Positions 30,539 through 39,450 of a stretch of DNA of 50,424 nucleotides are shown piece after piece (within the stretch, counting starts at the first letter, position 1; each line of letters begins with the position of its first letter). A program made the position numbers and the translations under genes. The notes beneath the pieces are model-generated. The model worked only from the letters and a program-made list of their open reading frames with translations, did not search any database and was not told the DNA's origin. Source of the stretch: Thermodesulfovibrionia bacterium (GTDB taxonomy: Bacteria; Nitrospirota; Thermodesulfovibrionia; JACRGW01). Location: NCBI GenBank assembly GCA_919902995.1, contig CAKKSD010000005.1, forward strand, positions 7,796 to 58,219. Reading direction: 5' to 3'.

Positions 30539-32706
30539 ATCGCTCTCTGAGAAAACGAAGGTAGTTTCACAGTCCCCAGTCCTTTTAGATCAATAGACAT
30601 AAGGAATTGTTTCTCTTCTGGTTTATTGATAAAAATTAAAGTGAATGCCCAACATTGAGAAGTATATGTCCCTGTTATATCAGACTCCATAACCTTTTTT
30701 TGTTTGCCATCATACCATATCTTTCCAAAAAGGTCTATTGATTTAGACAACTTAAGGCTTCCTTCAGAGGTAAAAAACAAAGTCTTTTCTTTAGTCGAAG
30801 TTGACTTCGTATATGTCTCGTCAATCGATACATGCCAACGTGAATTACCCATGATTTTAATACTCGAATTGAGAGAGGTCATATAACCTACATAAGGATT
30901 ATAAGCCGAACTTAGGTTTAATGATAAAAAGTGAGGAGTTCTGAAGGTAGCCTCTGTCAATATATCGGTAAGTGGTTTTTGTTTATTTTTCAAGCTATTA
31001 AAGTCATAGTCCTGACTCAGTTTTAATGTAAAAAACTCAAAGGTTCTTTTTTTCTCACCTTCGACAAATTTTCCAATAAGACGGTTGGTTAATGAATAGG
31101 TCACCTTATTGGTTTTTTGTATGCTATCGTACTCATCAAATTTTGGTAAATTATCTTGGTTCACTTCTGGAACAAAGGCGTAGCTTAAAGAAGGTTCTAT
31201 AGCGTGTTTCATCCTGCTCATTCCACCGATTCCATCAACTTCCAATATCCTGAATATCTTTGTCCCTATCGTTGTTCCAAAATCATAAATTCCTTTATCG
31301 GTTTTTTGATCTTCAATCAAATATACCCTTTCCCTGAAGCCTGCCCTCGGAGAAAAGACAAAACCTCTTCCGAGATTCAGAGATGAAGAAATCTGGGGAT
31401 ATATGTTTAACCTCTGCCCTTCTTGCCCGACCTTCCTCCAGAAATTTACATCTGTAGATTCTAAACCAAAATAAATCGGCAACTCTCCAAATTTATAAGT
31501 CGTAATGTTATACCCAATCTCTGGAAGCCTCTGTAAGGTATCGGCATTGCTTTGAACAAGGTTTTGTTTGTACTGACCACGTACATAGAGCCTGCTCGCT
31601 GACCAATCCTGGCTCAACTCAACATTCGATTCGAGACCTCTCTGGATTCTTTCTTCGGTCATTGTACTGAATCTCTGATAATAAATCGGCTCGCTCAAAT
31701 AGATGATATTTGCCTTTCCATCAATAGTCTTAGTTATCGGATGTTTATGATTGAATTTCAGTTCCCAGAAATCTTTCTTTAATTCCTTATCTCTCACAAA
31801 ATAATTATGAATATCCCCCCTTACATTATTACTGAATATATATCTGTATTCCATCCCGGCGCCAAAACCTATTTTGCTTCTATAATCGAGATAGTAAGTT
31901 GAATCCATATTGTCTGCCATGGCCCAGTAATAGGCATTCTGCATAATATATCCTTTCTGATCGCTATAACCTATCCTGGGTAAAAGAAAGCCACTATGCC
32001 TCTCCTTTTTTATTGGTACCTTAAGGTATGGGGTATATAGGCATGGCAGACCTTTAATATAAAAAACAATATCTTTTCCGGTAATATTTTCATCAAGATG
32101 AACTTTCATATCTCTACCCCTAAACCTCCAGGGTGGGACAAGGGCATCACATGTTGTGAAAGAACCCTTTTTTATTTCGTAGATGGATTCTCCTATTTTT
32201 TCTATCTCTTCTCCCTCAATATGGTAATTATCCGGGCGGTGAAATATTCTCCCTTTGTATATAATACCCAGTTTAGTATTAAAGTTCATTTCAATCCTGT
32301 CTGTTATGAGGACACTTTCGCCGTCGTCATACCAAACATTTCCCACGGCTAATGCATCGCCGCTTATGTTATCCAGAGTAGCATAATCAGATTCTAAATG
32401 CGCCTTTTCCTGTGTTATTTTTACTGACCCCCAAGCCTCATATGTATCAGTTTCTTTTATGTATTCTATACGATCTGCTTCTATTGTTATTGGGGCTTCT
32501 TTATCCGGTTTCTTTGGGCTTTTAGGTTTCTCTTTTACTGGCAGGATAGGACTTACAGCTTCCTTTTCATCTTTTTTAGTTAAAGGTGTAGTTTCTTTTT
32601 CCTTGGATTCTATGGTAAGTCTTTCTTCCCCATAAATCAAAAAAGGAGATCCTGTAAAGAATAAAATCGTAATGCTGAGTATTACCCATTTTTTAATGCC
32701 TCTCAA
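30535..32706 (-). CDS. lptD: LPS assembly outer-membrane protein LptD
   Basis: Final LPS translocon, 723 aa. A signal peptide (about 1-27) precedes a Lys/Pro/Glu-rich linker. The OstA/LptD N-terminal beta-jellyroll runs from about 70 to 200 (ITIEADRIEYIKETDTYEAW, LESDYATLDNISGDALAVGN). The LptD barrel follows, with TTCDALVPPWRFRGRDM, PYLKVPIKKERHSGFLLPRI and repeated amphipathic strands. Only a few Cys are visible, one in each of TTCDA, LPCLY and SQCWAF. Located between folC (1-bp gap) and rfbA, next to genes for surface sugars. Confidence 0.93.
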   Translation of the reverse strand: MRGIKKWVILSITILFFTGSPFLIYGEERLTIESKEKETTPLTKKDEKEAVSPILPVKEKPKSPKKPDKEAPITIEADRIEYIKETDTYEAWGSVKITQEKAHLESDYATLDNISGDALAVGNVWYDDGESVLITDRIEMNFNTKLGIIYKGRIFHRPDNYHIEGEEIEKIGESIYEIKKGSFTTCDALVPPWRFRGRDMKVHLDENITGKDIVFYIKGLPCLYTPYLKVPIKKERHSGFLLPRIGYSDQKGYIMQNAYYWAMADNMDSTYYLDYRSKIGFGAGMEYRYIFSNNVRGDIHNYFVRDKELKKDFWELKFNHKHPITKTIDGKANIIYLSEPIYYQRFSTMTEERIQRGLESNVELSQDWSASRLYVRGQYKQNLVQSNADTLQRLPEIGYNITTYKFGELPIYFGLESTDVNFWRKVGQEGQRLNIYPQISSSLNLGRGFVFSPRAGFRERVYLIEDQKTDKGIYDFGTTIGTKIFRILEVDGIGGMSRMKHAIEPSLSYAFVPEVNQDNLPKFDEYDSIQKTNKVTYSLTNRLIGKFVEGEKKRTFEFFTLKLSQDYDFNSLKNKQKPLTDILTEATFRTPHFLSLNLSSAYNPYVGYMTSLNSSIKIMGNSRWHVSIDETYTKSTSTKEKTLFFTSEGSLKLSKSIDLFGKIWYDGKQKKVMESDITGTYTSQCWAFTLIFINKPEEKQFLMSIDLKGLGTVKLPSFSQRAI

Positions 32707-32707
32707 A

Positions 32708-34021
32708 TTATACCCTCAGTCTCTCCATACTCTTTCCAATACCTTTAATTTCTCCTACTGCATAAAGAGAGCCTGTAATACATATAAGGTCATTGCTGCA
32801 GGTCCTGCTGACAGCATAGTCAAGTGCATCAGACACCTTCCCTATAGCCTTTACCCTCTGATTATACCTCTCTGCTTCCATGGCAAGAAATGAGGTTGAT
32901 GCAGCCCTCTCATAATCTGGTGCAGTCACTATTAACTCCCAGGCAAGTGGGGCAAGGACGCTTAGAAATTTTCTTATATCCTTATCTTTCATTAATCCTA
33001 CAATTAAAAAAAGTCTGTCGTGTTCTGGGAGAAATATCTTTTCCAGTGCCTTCCTGAGGTATTGCGCGGCTCCTTCATTATGGGCACCATCGAGGAGTAT
33101 AGTAGGATTCCTGCCTATTATCTCGAGCCTTGCTTCCCATATCGTATCCCTAAGTCCTTCCCTTACAGCCTTTTCTTCCATCTTGATCTCATTGTTGATT
33201 ATCTCTGTTGTAGCAATTGACAGAGAAGCGTTCATTATCTGGTACGCACCTAACAGAGGGATTTCAAGACCTTGGTATATCTTTTTTATTCCATAATAAT
33301 CAAAAACCTGAGTTTTGAGTCTAGAGTCCTGAGTCTGGAGTCTTTCCTCTACCCTGAAATCCCTTCCGGATTTATAAAGTTTGGACCCAGTATTTTTACA
33401 TCGCTCTTCAATAATTCCGTTTACCTCAGGAAAACTATCTGCCATAACAACAGGGATACCTTTTTTTATTATTCCAGCCTTTTCTCTTGCTATCTCTGTC
33501 AGGGTCTTTCCCAGAAATTCCTGATGGTCATAACTGATATTTGTAATTATAGAAACCAGCGGTGTTATTACATTTGTAGCATCAAGCCTTCCTCCCATTC
33601 CCACTTCTACTACTGCAATATCAACATTCTCTTCAGCAAAATATTTAAATGCCATAACAGTCGTGAATTCAAAAAATGTCGGCAAAGGATGGTTGTGAGT
33701 TAATATTTTTGATTTGAGTGTCGAGGTTATATAGGCAACTCTCTCTTCAGAAATAGGAACATTATTTATTCTTATTCTTTCTGTAAAGCTTACCAGATGG
33801 GGCGAGGTATAGAGTCCAACCTTTAAGCCTGAGGACTGGAGGATAGATGCCATCATTGCAGCAGTTGACCCCTTGCCATTAGTTCCAGCTATATGAATGG
33901 ATCTAAAACGCATGTGGGGATTCCCAACGATCTCAAGCAAAGAGATGGTATTAATCAATCCTAACTTTATCCCGAATCTCTGCAAATTGTAGAGGTAATC
34001 TACAGCTTCTTTATACTCCAT
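32708..34021 (-). CDS. folC: Folylpolyglutamate / dihydrofolate synthase FolC
   Basis: Mur-ligase-type ATPase (437 aa) that adds glutamate to folates. P-loop GTNGKGST at 46-53, TSPHLVSFTERIRIN, VEVGMGGRLDATNVI, TNISYDHQEFLGKTL, and LLDGAHNEGA. Residues about 225-238 (ERLQTQDSRLKTQV) are encoded by a heptad array and sit between the two domains' strands, likely a surface loop. First gene of the folC-lptD-rfb-ugd-uxs group. Confidence 0.95.
   Translation of the reverse strand: MEYKEAVDYLYNLQRFGIKLGLINTISLLEIVGNPHMRFRSIHIAGTNGKGSTAAMMASILQSSGLKVGLYTSPHLVSFTERIRINNVPISEERVAYITSTLKSKILTHNHPLPTFFEFTTVMAFKYFAEENVDIAVVEVGMGGRLDATNVITPLVSIITNISYDHQEFLGKTLTEIAREKAGIIKKGIPVVMADSFPEVNGIIEERCKNTGSKLYKSGRDFRVEERLQTQDSRLKTQVFDYYGIKKIYQGLEIPLLGAYQIMNASLSIATTEIINNEIKMEEKAVREGLRDTIWEARLEIIGRNPTILLDGAHNEGAAQYLRKALEKIFLPEHDRLFLIVGLMKDKDIRKFLSVLAPLAWELIVTAPDYERAASTSFLAMEAERYNQRVKAIGKVSDALDYAVSRTCSNDLICITGSLYAVGEIKGIGKSMERLRV
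33309..33350. repeat. Heptad array (TGAGTCT type) inside folC
   Basis: Six 7-mers in phase (TGAGTTT, TGAGTCT, AGAGTCC, TGAGTCT, GGAGTCT, TTCCTCT). Translated in frame as folC residues about 225-238. Confidence 0.85.
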
Positions 34022-34120
34022 GGATTTTCCTGAATGAAAAAGATGAGGTTTTTTAGCATATTCAGGGTGTTATGTCAAGGATATTGACAAAAACCTCTTT
34101 TTATGGTTAACCTTTTATAC

Positions 34121-35443
34121 ATGAGGAAACTCCACTTTAAAAAGGCAATCGCAATATTAATTTCTTTCCTTGCTTTTACCGCCTCTTTAACCGCTCTATC
34201 TGCCTCTCCAATAGAGAGATCAAAGAAGACGGTGCATCTTTTTGCCATTTTAAATAAATCAATAACAGAGGTTCCACAAAAAACAAGTACCAGGTTTTCA
34301 GAAATAGAATCTGAAAAGAAGAAGAATAAGTTCATAACCGTAAGGGATCTGAGACATCATTCTACGAAGAAATATACCAGGGTTGTAGTTGACATTGATA
34401 GACCTGTTAGATATGAACACCATCGTATTAAAGAACCCGACCGGATATATTTTGATCTCATTAACAGCAAAATGGGTGAAGAACTTAAGAAGAAGATCAT
34501 TTCTATTGACGATGGTATACTAAAGGCTGTAAGGATTAGTCAGTTCTCACAGGATGTTGTACGGGTCGTTCTTGATCTTAATAGCATAGAAAGCTTTAAG
34601 TCCTTCTTAATGGAAAATCCTGATAGATTGGTAATTGATATCTCAGGCATCGCTAAACAAGAACCCCCTATTTCTAAAGAGCCGCCCTTCTACGGCGTAA
34701 AGAGGATTGTATTAGATCCAGGCCATGGGGGACATGATCCTGGTGCGATAGGTAAAAGGGGTCTTGAGGAAAAAGATGTAGTCCTTGATATATCAAAGAA
34801 ATTAAGAACCCTGATCAAAAGGGAAATGGATATCGAAGTAATTCTCACAAGAGACAGTGATATATTTATCCCCCTTCATGAAAGAACGGCTATAGCCAAT
34901 ATGAAAGAGGCCGATCTCTTTTTATCTATCCATACCAATGCAAGCCCAAACCGAAATGCCAGGGGAGTAGAAACATATCTCCTAAACTATACTACCGATG
35001 AAGAGGCAAACAGAGTAGCTGCCAGAGAGAATGCTATTTCTCTAAAAAGACAAAAGGAATTCCAGAGGGAATTCCAGGGCGATCTTGAAAAGACCTTTGG
35101 TGATCTTGAAAGGGACAACAAACGTGATGAATCCTTGAGATTCGCCCACATGGTCCAGTTCTCAATGATAGAAAAGCTGAATCAGTCTTATCATATAACA
35201 AATCTTGGAGTAAAGCAGGCTCTTTTTTATGTATTAGTAGGTGCAAAGATGCCGAGCATTCTTGCAGAGGTTTCTTTTATCAGTAATCGTGATGAAGAAA
35301 AGAGACTTGCCGATGATCTTTACCGGCAGAAAATTGCTGAGGCACTCTTGTCCGGAATAAAGAATTATCTGTCTTCTAAGAATGCGCCTTTTACAAAAAC
35401 AACATCAGGCGAAACCTTGGAAAGAAGAGATAAGACATTTTAG
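34121..35443 (+). CDS. N-acetylmuramoyl-L-alanine amidase with AMIN domain
   Basis: Secreted peptidoglycan hydrolase of the AmiA/B/C type. From ATG 34121 it has a signal peptide (MRKLHFKKAIAILISFLAFT), an AMIN domain at about 70-165 (YTRVVVDIDRPVRYEHHRI, PDRLVIDISG), and an Amidase_3 zinc domain at about 195-420. Its motifs are VLDPGHGGHDPGAIG, LEEKDVVLDIS, LFLSIHTNAS and ILAEVSFISN with the catalytic Glu. An in-frame ATG at 34103 lies too close to a TTGACA at 34084-34089 to be convincing. The AMIN domain is shared with PilQ in this window. Confidence 0.93.
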   Translation: MRKLHFKKAIAILISFLAFTASLTALSASPIERSKKTVHLFAILNKSITEVPQKTSTRFSEIESEKKKNKFITVRDLRHHSTKKYTRVVVDIDRPVRYEHHRIKEPDRIYFDLINSKMGEELKKKIISIDDGILKAVRISQFSQDVVRVVLDLNSIESFKSFLMENPDRLVIDISGIAKQEPPISKEPPFYGVKRIVLDPGHGGHDPGAIGKRGLEEKDVVLDISKKLRTLIKREMDIEVILTRDSDIFIPLHERTAIANMKEADLFLSIHTNASPNRNARGVETYLLNYTTDEEANRVAARENAISLKRQKEFQREFQGDLEKTFGDLERDNKRDESLRFAHMVQFSMIEKLNQSYHITNLGVKQALFYVLVGAKMPSILAEVSFISNRDEEKRLADDLYRQKIAEALLSGIKNYLSSKNAPFTKTTSGETLERRDKTF

Positions 35444-35490
35444 TCATTAATTCTTGTGTGCCATTTCTTATTTTATGAGGAGAATCTTAA

Positions 35491-36195
35491 TTGGATTTGA
35501 AATCCAAAATAGTTCTCGGAAACTACATACCTAAGGATTCAGTTATTCACCGCATTGATTCAAGAATAAAGTTTCTATTCCTTCTTTCCCTGTTGTTTAG
35601 TCTTAACCTCATAAATAACTTAAATATGTCCTTAATACCTCTCGGCATAACACTTATATGCCTCCAGAGAGCCCGTCTTCCCATATCCTCTATCTTTAAG
35701 ACCCTTCTACCTTTTGTATGGCTTTTCCTCCTCACAGGCCTCCTTAACCTCTTCTTCACCCCTGGAGAATTTATCTCAGGCACTAACTCTTTTGGTATAA
35801 CCCTCGAAGGAATAAGTTCAAGTTCACTATTAATTCTTAAACTTATAATTATGATACTTTTGGCTTCTCTCTTTACATTTACTACTTCTCCTAGGGAAAT
35901 TATTGTGTCTATTGGATGGTTCTTAAAACCTTTCAGAAAACTTGGATTTCCAGTACATGAATTCTCACTTATGGTCTCTCTGTCAGTGAGATTTATTCCT
36001 ATACTTTTAGAAGAGGCTGATAGAACTTTCAAGGCACTATCTTTAAAAGGAGCCTATCTTGGAAGCTATAGCAAGAGAATAAAGACCGCGGCTCTTTTCC
36101 TCTCTCCTCTTTTCACAAATACCTTCCGCAGGGCTGAAGAAATTACTACTGCCATGATATTAAAGGGGTATGAAAAATATAAAACTTACTCTTGA
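35491..36195 (+). CDS. Energy-coupling factor transporter transmembrane protein EcfT
   Basis: Membrane scaffold of an ECF vitamin or metal importer, 234 aa, about five helices. The two coupling-helix motifs are EADRTFKALSLKGAYLG and RAEEITTAMILKGY, each with the Ala-Arg/Lys-Gly-type core. Start TTG at 35491 has SD AGGAG 9 bp upstream. No EcfA ATPases or S component lie nearby, so partners must be elsewhere. The 3' end overlaps truA by 26 bp. Confidence 0.88.
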   Translation: MDLKSKIVLGNYIPKDSVIHRIDSRIKFLFLLSLLFSLNLINNLNMSLIPLGITLICLQRARLPISSIFKTLLPFVWLFLLTGLLNLFFTPGEFISGTNSFGITLEGISSSSLLILKLIIMILLASLFTFTTSPREIIVSIGWFLKPFRKLGFPVHEFSLMVSLSVRFIPILLEEADRTFKALSLKGAYLGSYSKRIKTAALFLSPLFTNTFRRAEEITTAMILKGYEKYKTYS

Positions 36196-36946
36196 ATATG
36201 ATGGGACCAATTATTCAGGGTGGCAAATCCAGAGAGGACCTCATAGGTCAATCCAGAAAATCCTCTATGACAGTATATTAAGAGTATCCAGGGAAAGAGT
36301 GACACTCATTTCCTCTGGAAGGACAGACTCCGGAGTACATGCATTAGGTCAGGTAGCAAACTTCAAGACAGAAAGTAACATGGAAGGACCAGCATGGAAA
36401 AGGGCTCTTAACTCATTGTTACCTGAAGATATAACTGTACTAAAATCTGAAGATGTAGAAACTACATTTCACTCGAGATTTGATGCTAAGAGCAAAGTTT
36501 ATTCATATGTAATTCTTAATCAGGACTACCGATCTGCCTTTCTCAGGAATTACGCATATCATATTCCATTTCCATTGGATTTAGATAGAATGAAAAGGGC
36601 CTCTTCCGCCATTTTAGGAGAGCACGATTTCTCCTCTTTTCGTGCGTCTTCCTGTAGTGCTAAAAGACCTATAAGAAGAATCATAGATGTCATAATTAGC
36701 AATGAAATAATGGCGAAGATCCCCTGGGTTTCTTATTCAACAAGAGGAAATATTATAAATATAACAATTGAGGCAACTGCTTTTCTCCATCATATGGCAA
36801 GGAATATCGTAGGAACATTAATAGAGATAGGAAGGGGCAGATTCGGCTCTGAGAAGATGGAAGAGATAATTCAGGCAAGAGACAGGGGAAAGGCTGGTCC
36901 TACAGCTCCGCCTCATGGTCTTTACTTAGTAATGGTAAAATACTAA
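36170..36946 (+). CDS. truA: tRNA pseudouridine(38-40) synthase TruA
   Basis: Modifies the anticodon arm of tRNAs. 258 aa; MKNIKLTLEYDGTNYSGWQI at the N-terminus, SSGRTDSGVHALGQVANF with catalytic Asp53, FHSRFDAKSKVYSY, HDFSSFRA, and HHMARNIVGTLIEIGRGR. The ATG lies inside ecfT, 26 bp before its stop, so translation is probably coupled to ecfT. Confidence 0.95.
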   Translation: MKNIKLTLEYDGTNYSGWQIQRGPHRSIQKILYDSILRVSRERVTLISSGRTDSGVHALGQVANFKTESNMEGPAWKRALNSLLPEDITVLKSEDVETTFHSRFDAKSKVYSYVILNQDYRSAFLRNYAYHIPFPLDLDRMKRASSAILGEHDFSSFRASSCSAKRPIRRIIDVIISNEIMAKIPWVSYSTRGNIINITIEATAFLHHMARNIVGTLIEIGRGRFGSEKMEEIIQARDRGKAGPTAPPHGLYLVMVKY

Positions 36947-36999
36947 ACTTTTTTTATTTACGGAATAACAAATCTGCTTGTTCTGCATTCTATCAAAGA

Positions 37000-38019
37000 T
37001 TATACCTTCTTTCCAACAATAACCGCCTCGTTCCCGTTGGCAAAAAGATAGACTTCTGTCTTCATACCGACCCGATGAAACTCGTCCTCTATTTCCTCAG
37101 GCCTGAGGAAATGGTTTCCCATAACATGTTCTACAAAGTTTTGAAATGCCATTCCCCGCTTCATAGGGTCACGCAGGTCAGAACGGTTATTTGGCCAGTT
37201 CGGTTCCCAGATTACTGCTGAACCGCTAGTCTTAAGGTGTTCCTTTAGAATGCGAAATACCTCCACTTTCTTATCCCACACATGATGCAAGGCACGGTTC
37301 ATAGCGATTAAATTAACAGGTTCGCTTACAGAAAAATGGTAGATATCACCTACCATAAATTTCAGTCTATCACTCAGGCCATCCCTTTGTGCAATCTCTG
37401 TAGCCTGATTAATATTTTCTTCAAAACTATCAAGGCCGAACCCTCTAAGATGAGAAAAGCGGTCTATAATCTTCCGCAGATACCATCCGTTTCCACATCC
37501 AAGATCAACAGTAATACCACCACTCTGGTCTGTCTCCTTGTAAACCGGCACATTTGGAAGTATCTGCTGTTCAAAAATGCCGCTGAACATGGCTTCAAGC
37601 ATGGGTCCAAATAAAGATAGAATACTTTTACGCTCTGCCAGCACCCTTTCCCCCGGACGCTCGCCTGTCTTCATTAATGTGGCCGCCCTTTCAGACATAT
37701 GTGCAGAAAGCACTGACTGGACAGAAAAAGGCATCGCAGTTCCGGGTATATCTGAAATAAATGCACGGCCAAGATCCGTAAGACTGAATTTCCCATCACT
37801 CTCGTACAGAAGACCGAATGCAAAAGCAGCATCACACCAGCGATCCAGATAACCACTGTCCAGGGCTGTCTTGACAGCCAGTTCATCAGGTGTTACCTTT
37901 CCCATCTCATTTAATACAGCAAAAATATTATTCGATATACCGATGAATGCTAAATTAAGCGTCACCGCTCCCTGCATCTGTGAAATTATCTGTTTACGCA
38001 ATTCCTCTGAAACACTCAT
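37000..38019 (-). CDS. SAM-dependent methyltransferase with winged-helix N-terminus
   Basis: The 339-residue protein has an N-terminal helical/winged-helix part (about 1-110) like small-molecule O-methyltransferases, then a class I Rossmann methyltransferase domain: GGITVDLGCGNGWYLRKI (SAM motif I), GFGLDSFEENI, RLKFMVGDIY, and LHHVWDK. I chose ATG 38019 because AGGAGG lies 8 bp upstream; a longer frame begins at 38058. Substrate unknown. Its bases look richer in G and C than flanking genes and it is bordered by palindromes, so it may be a later arrival (inference). Confidence 0.8.
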   Translation of the reverse strand: MSVSEELRKQIISQMQGAVTLNLAFIGISNNIFAVLNEMGKVTPDELAVKTALDSGYLDRWCDAAFAFGLLYESDGKFSLTDLGRAFISDIPGTAMPFSVQSVLSAHMSERAATLMKTGERPGERVLAERKSILSLFGPMLEAMFSGIFEQQILPNVPVYKETDQSGGITVDLGCGNGWYLRKIIDRFSHLRGFGLDSFEENINQATEIAQRDGLSDRLKFMVGDIYHFSVSEPVNLIAMNRALHHVWDKKVEVFRILKEHLKTSGSAVIWEPNWPNNRSDLRDPMKRGMAFQNFVEHVMGNHFLRPEEIEDEFHRVGMKTEVYLFANGNEAVIVGKKV

Positions 38020-38056
38020 AGATTTTTCCTCCTGTTGAAATTCACGCTCGTAGGTC

Positions 38057-38125
38057 AAGCCTTTCCACAGGATCCTGCGGACAGGCTTGCTTTATGTTAT
38101 CAGGAATGCAGGGCTGAAGCCCTGC
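38057..38125. repeat. Two palindromes between psiE and the methyltransferase gene
   Basis: AAGCCT (38057-38062) to AGGCTT (38083-38088) forms a 32-bp imperfect palindrome centred on GGATCC. GCAGGGCT (38108-38115), GA, AGCCCTGC (38118-38125) is a perfect 8-bp stem. Similar GC-rich palindromes are common dispersed elements in environmental bacterial genomes. No T-run, so not a typical terminator. Confidence 0.75.
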
Positions 38126-38159
38126 CCTACATGGTTTTGTATAGGTTTGCGTATTTAGG

Positions 38160-38603
38160 CTATTGTTCAAGTTTCTGTGCTTTAACAGATAAATAATATG
38201 AAACCATAAGAATTATGATCACAATAGCGCTTAAACCTATCTCATACAGTTTTTCAACAGGAACATATTCCAGAAAGGACGCCTGGGCCTCAATTAAAAG
38301 TATCCTCCTTACAGCAGCAATTACTCCTATAGCAAGAAACGGCCCCAATACAAACCTCTGTTTCTTCAGAAACCGAATAACAGTCCACAGGAGCTCTAGA
38401 ATAATCAATGCAAGAAGAACATCATTTACGAGATGTATCATAGAATCAAGGGATGGCTTCATTATATTACGTGTGGCATAATAAAAAATATAACTACAGG
38501 CGATTAGTAACAATAAAGCCGCCACTATATGGAAAAACATATCAATCTTTATTAACACTCTACGAAACACCTCAACCAGTTCTATTTTTTTTCTTTCTTC
38601 CAT
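38160..38603 (-). CDS. PsiE-family membrane protein
   Basis: A 147-residue protein with four helices (about 22-43, 58-80, 84-105, 118-140). Matches the phosphate-starvation-inducible PsiE family: the segments FLAIGVIAAVRRILLIEA and LEYVPVEKLYEIGLSAIVI are characteristic. Function is unknown. It overlaps the small Cys-rich gene upstream by 22 bp, so the two are cotranscribed from the promoter at 38771-38798. Confidence 0.8.
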   Translation of the reverse strand: MEERKKIELVEVFRRVLIKIDMFFHIVAALLLLIACSYIFYYATRNIMKPSLDSMIHLVNDVLLALIILELLWTVIRFLKKQRFVLGPFLAIGVIAAVRRILLIEAQASFLEYVPVEKLYEIGLSAIVIIILMVSYYLSVKAQKLEQ

Positions 38604-38758
38604 GAAAATTTCCTTTCGTTTTCAGACGATATTTCTTTAGGTTCTGGTTTACATGTAGGACAATAGGGCTTTCCAAAATCCATAAGGTATATATGTCCAC
38701 ATTCAGGACAACATGTACATTCCCCAATTTGATTCTCACATATATTACACATCTCCAT
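38582..38758 (-). CDS. Small Cys-rich zinc-ribbon-like protein
   Basis: A 58-residue protein with eight Cys in CxxC-like pairs: MCNICENQIGECTCCPECGH then YCPTCKPE. This fits two zinc knuckles or a rubredoxin-like ribbon. No family recognised. ATG 38758 is chosen because a good promoter puts the transcription start at about 38764, leaving no room for the upstream ATG at 38767; ATG 38752 is also possible. No SD is visible, so it may be leaderless. It overlaps psiE. Confidence 0.65.
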   Translation of the reverse strand: MEMCNICENQIGECTCCPECGHIYLMDFGKPYCPTCKPEPKEISSENERKFSWKKEKK

Positions 38759-38770
38759 AAAACACATTAT

Positions 38771-38798
38771 ATTATAACAGAGAACAGTATTTTTTCAA
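38771..38798 (-). promoter_or_regulatory. Promoter for the Cys-rich protein and psiE
   Basis: Minus strand TTGAAA (38793-38798), 16-bp spacer, TATAAT (38771-38776). Divergent from the yceD promoter 80 bp away. Confidence 0.65.
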
Positions 38799-38877
38799 CC
38801 TTTTTTTAAGGAAATATTTTCGAACAGGTACATTAAAATTAGGTTAATAATATAGTATCTGATATCTTTCAATTCCC

Positions 38878-38906
38878 TTGACAAGCCACAAAAGAATCTG
38901 TATAAT
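38878..38906 (+). promoter_or_regulatory. Perfect-consensus sigma70 promoter for yceD-rpmF-plsX-fabH
   Basis: TTGACA (38878-38883), exactly 17 bp, TATAAT (38901-38906). Start codon of yceD at 38935. A full consensus promoter is rare and suggests strong constitutive expression of L32 and early fatty-acid genes. Confidence 0.9.
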
Positions 38907-38934
38907 CGCTATGCCTTTAAGGAAGTTTTATTAG

Positions 38935-39441
38935 GTGTATATAAATATCAGCGATATCCCTGAAGAGGGATTAACCATACAATATGAAGAAGACCCCCTA
39001 TCCTTACAGGAAGGGATTAATATCGATGGAAAGATATCAATTTCCCTAAAAGTCTTCAGAGTAGAGGAAATAGTTTCTGTATCAGGAGAGATTAAGGTAA
39101 CCCTTGTTCTCGAATGTAGCAGGTGTCTTGTAGAATTTTCTCATCCTCTTAGTTCTTCTTTCAGAATCGATTATATGCCCCTGAAAGAAATGGGAAAGGA
39201 GAAGGAATACGAACTAAAAAGTGACGATCTCGACAAAAGTTTTTATAAGGGTGATAAAATAGATATGACTGAGCTTATAAAAGAACAAATCCTGCTATCA
39301 TTACCTATGCAACCTCTATGTTCATCTGAATGTAAAGGACTTTGTCCTGTATGTGGAACGGACTTAAACGAAGGTCATTGCACATGTGAGAGAAGGGAGA
39401 TAGATCAGAGACTTGCTATTTTAAAGAAATTTAAAGGATAA
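38935..39441 (+). CDS. yceD: YceD/DUF177 family protein
   Basis: The 168-residue protein starts with GTG after AAGGAAG. Conserved LECSRCLVEFSHPL (CxxC) in the middle and CSSECKGLCPVCGTDLNEGHC at the C-terminus, the DUF177 signature. YceD is linked to 23S rRNA accumulation in plants and E. coli and is nearly always encoded before rpmF, as here (9-bp gap). Molecular activity unresolved. Confidence 0.92.
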   Translation: MYINISDIPEEGLTIQYEEDPLSLQEGINIDGKISISLKVFRVEEIVSVSGEIKVTLVLECSRCLVEFSHPLSSSFRIDYMPLKEMGKEKEYELKSDDLDKSFYKGDKIDMTELIKEQILLSLPMQPLCSSECKGLCPVCGTDLNEGHCTCERREIDQRLAILKKFKG

Positions 39442-39450
39442 ATTTGAAAA

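Noticed and set aside
38057-38125. Considered as an intrinsic terminator for psiE
   Set aside because: Stems are good but no T-run follows on either strand; more likely dispersed palindromic repeats.
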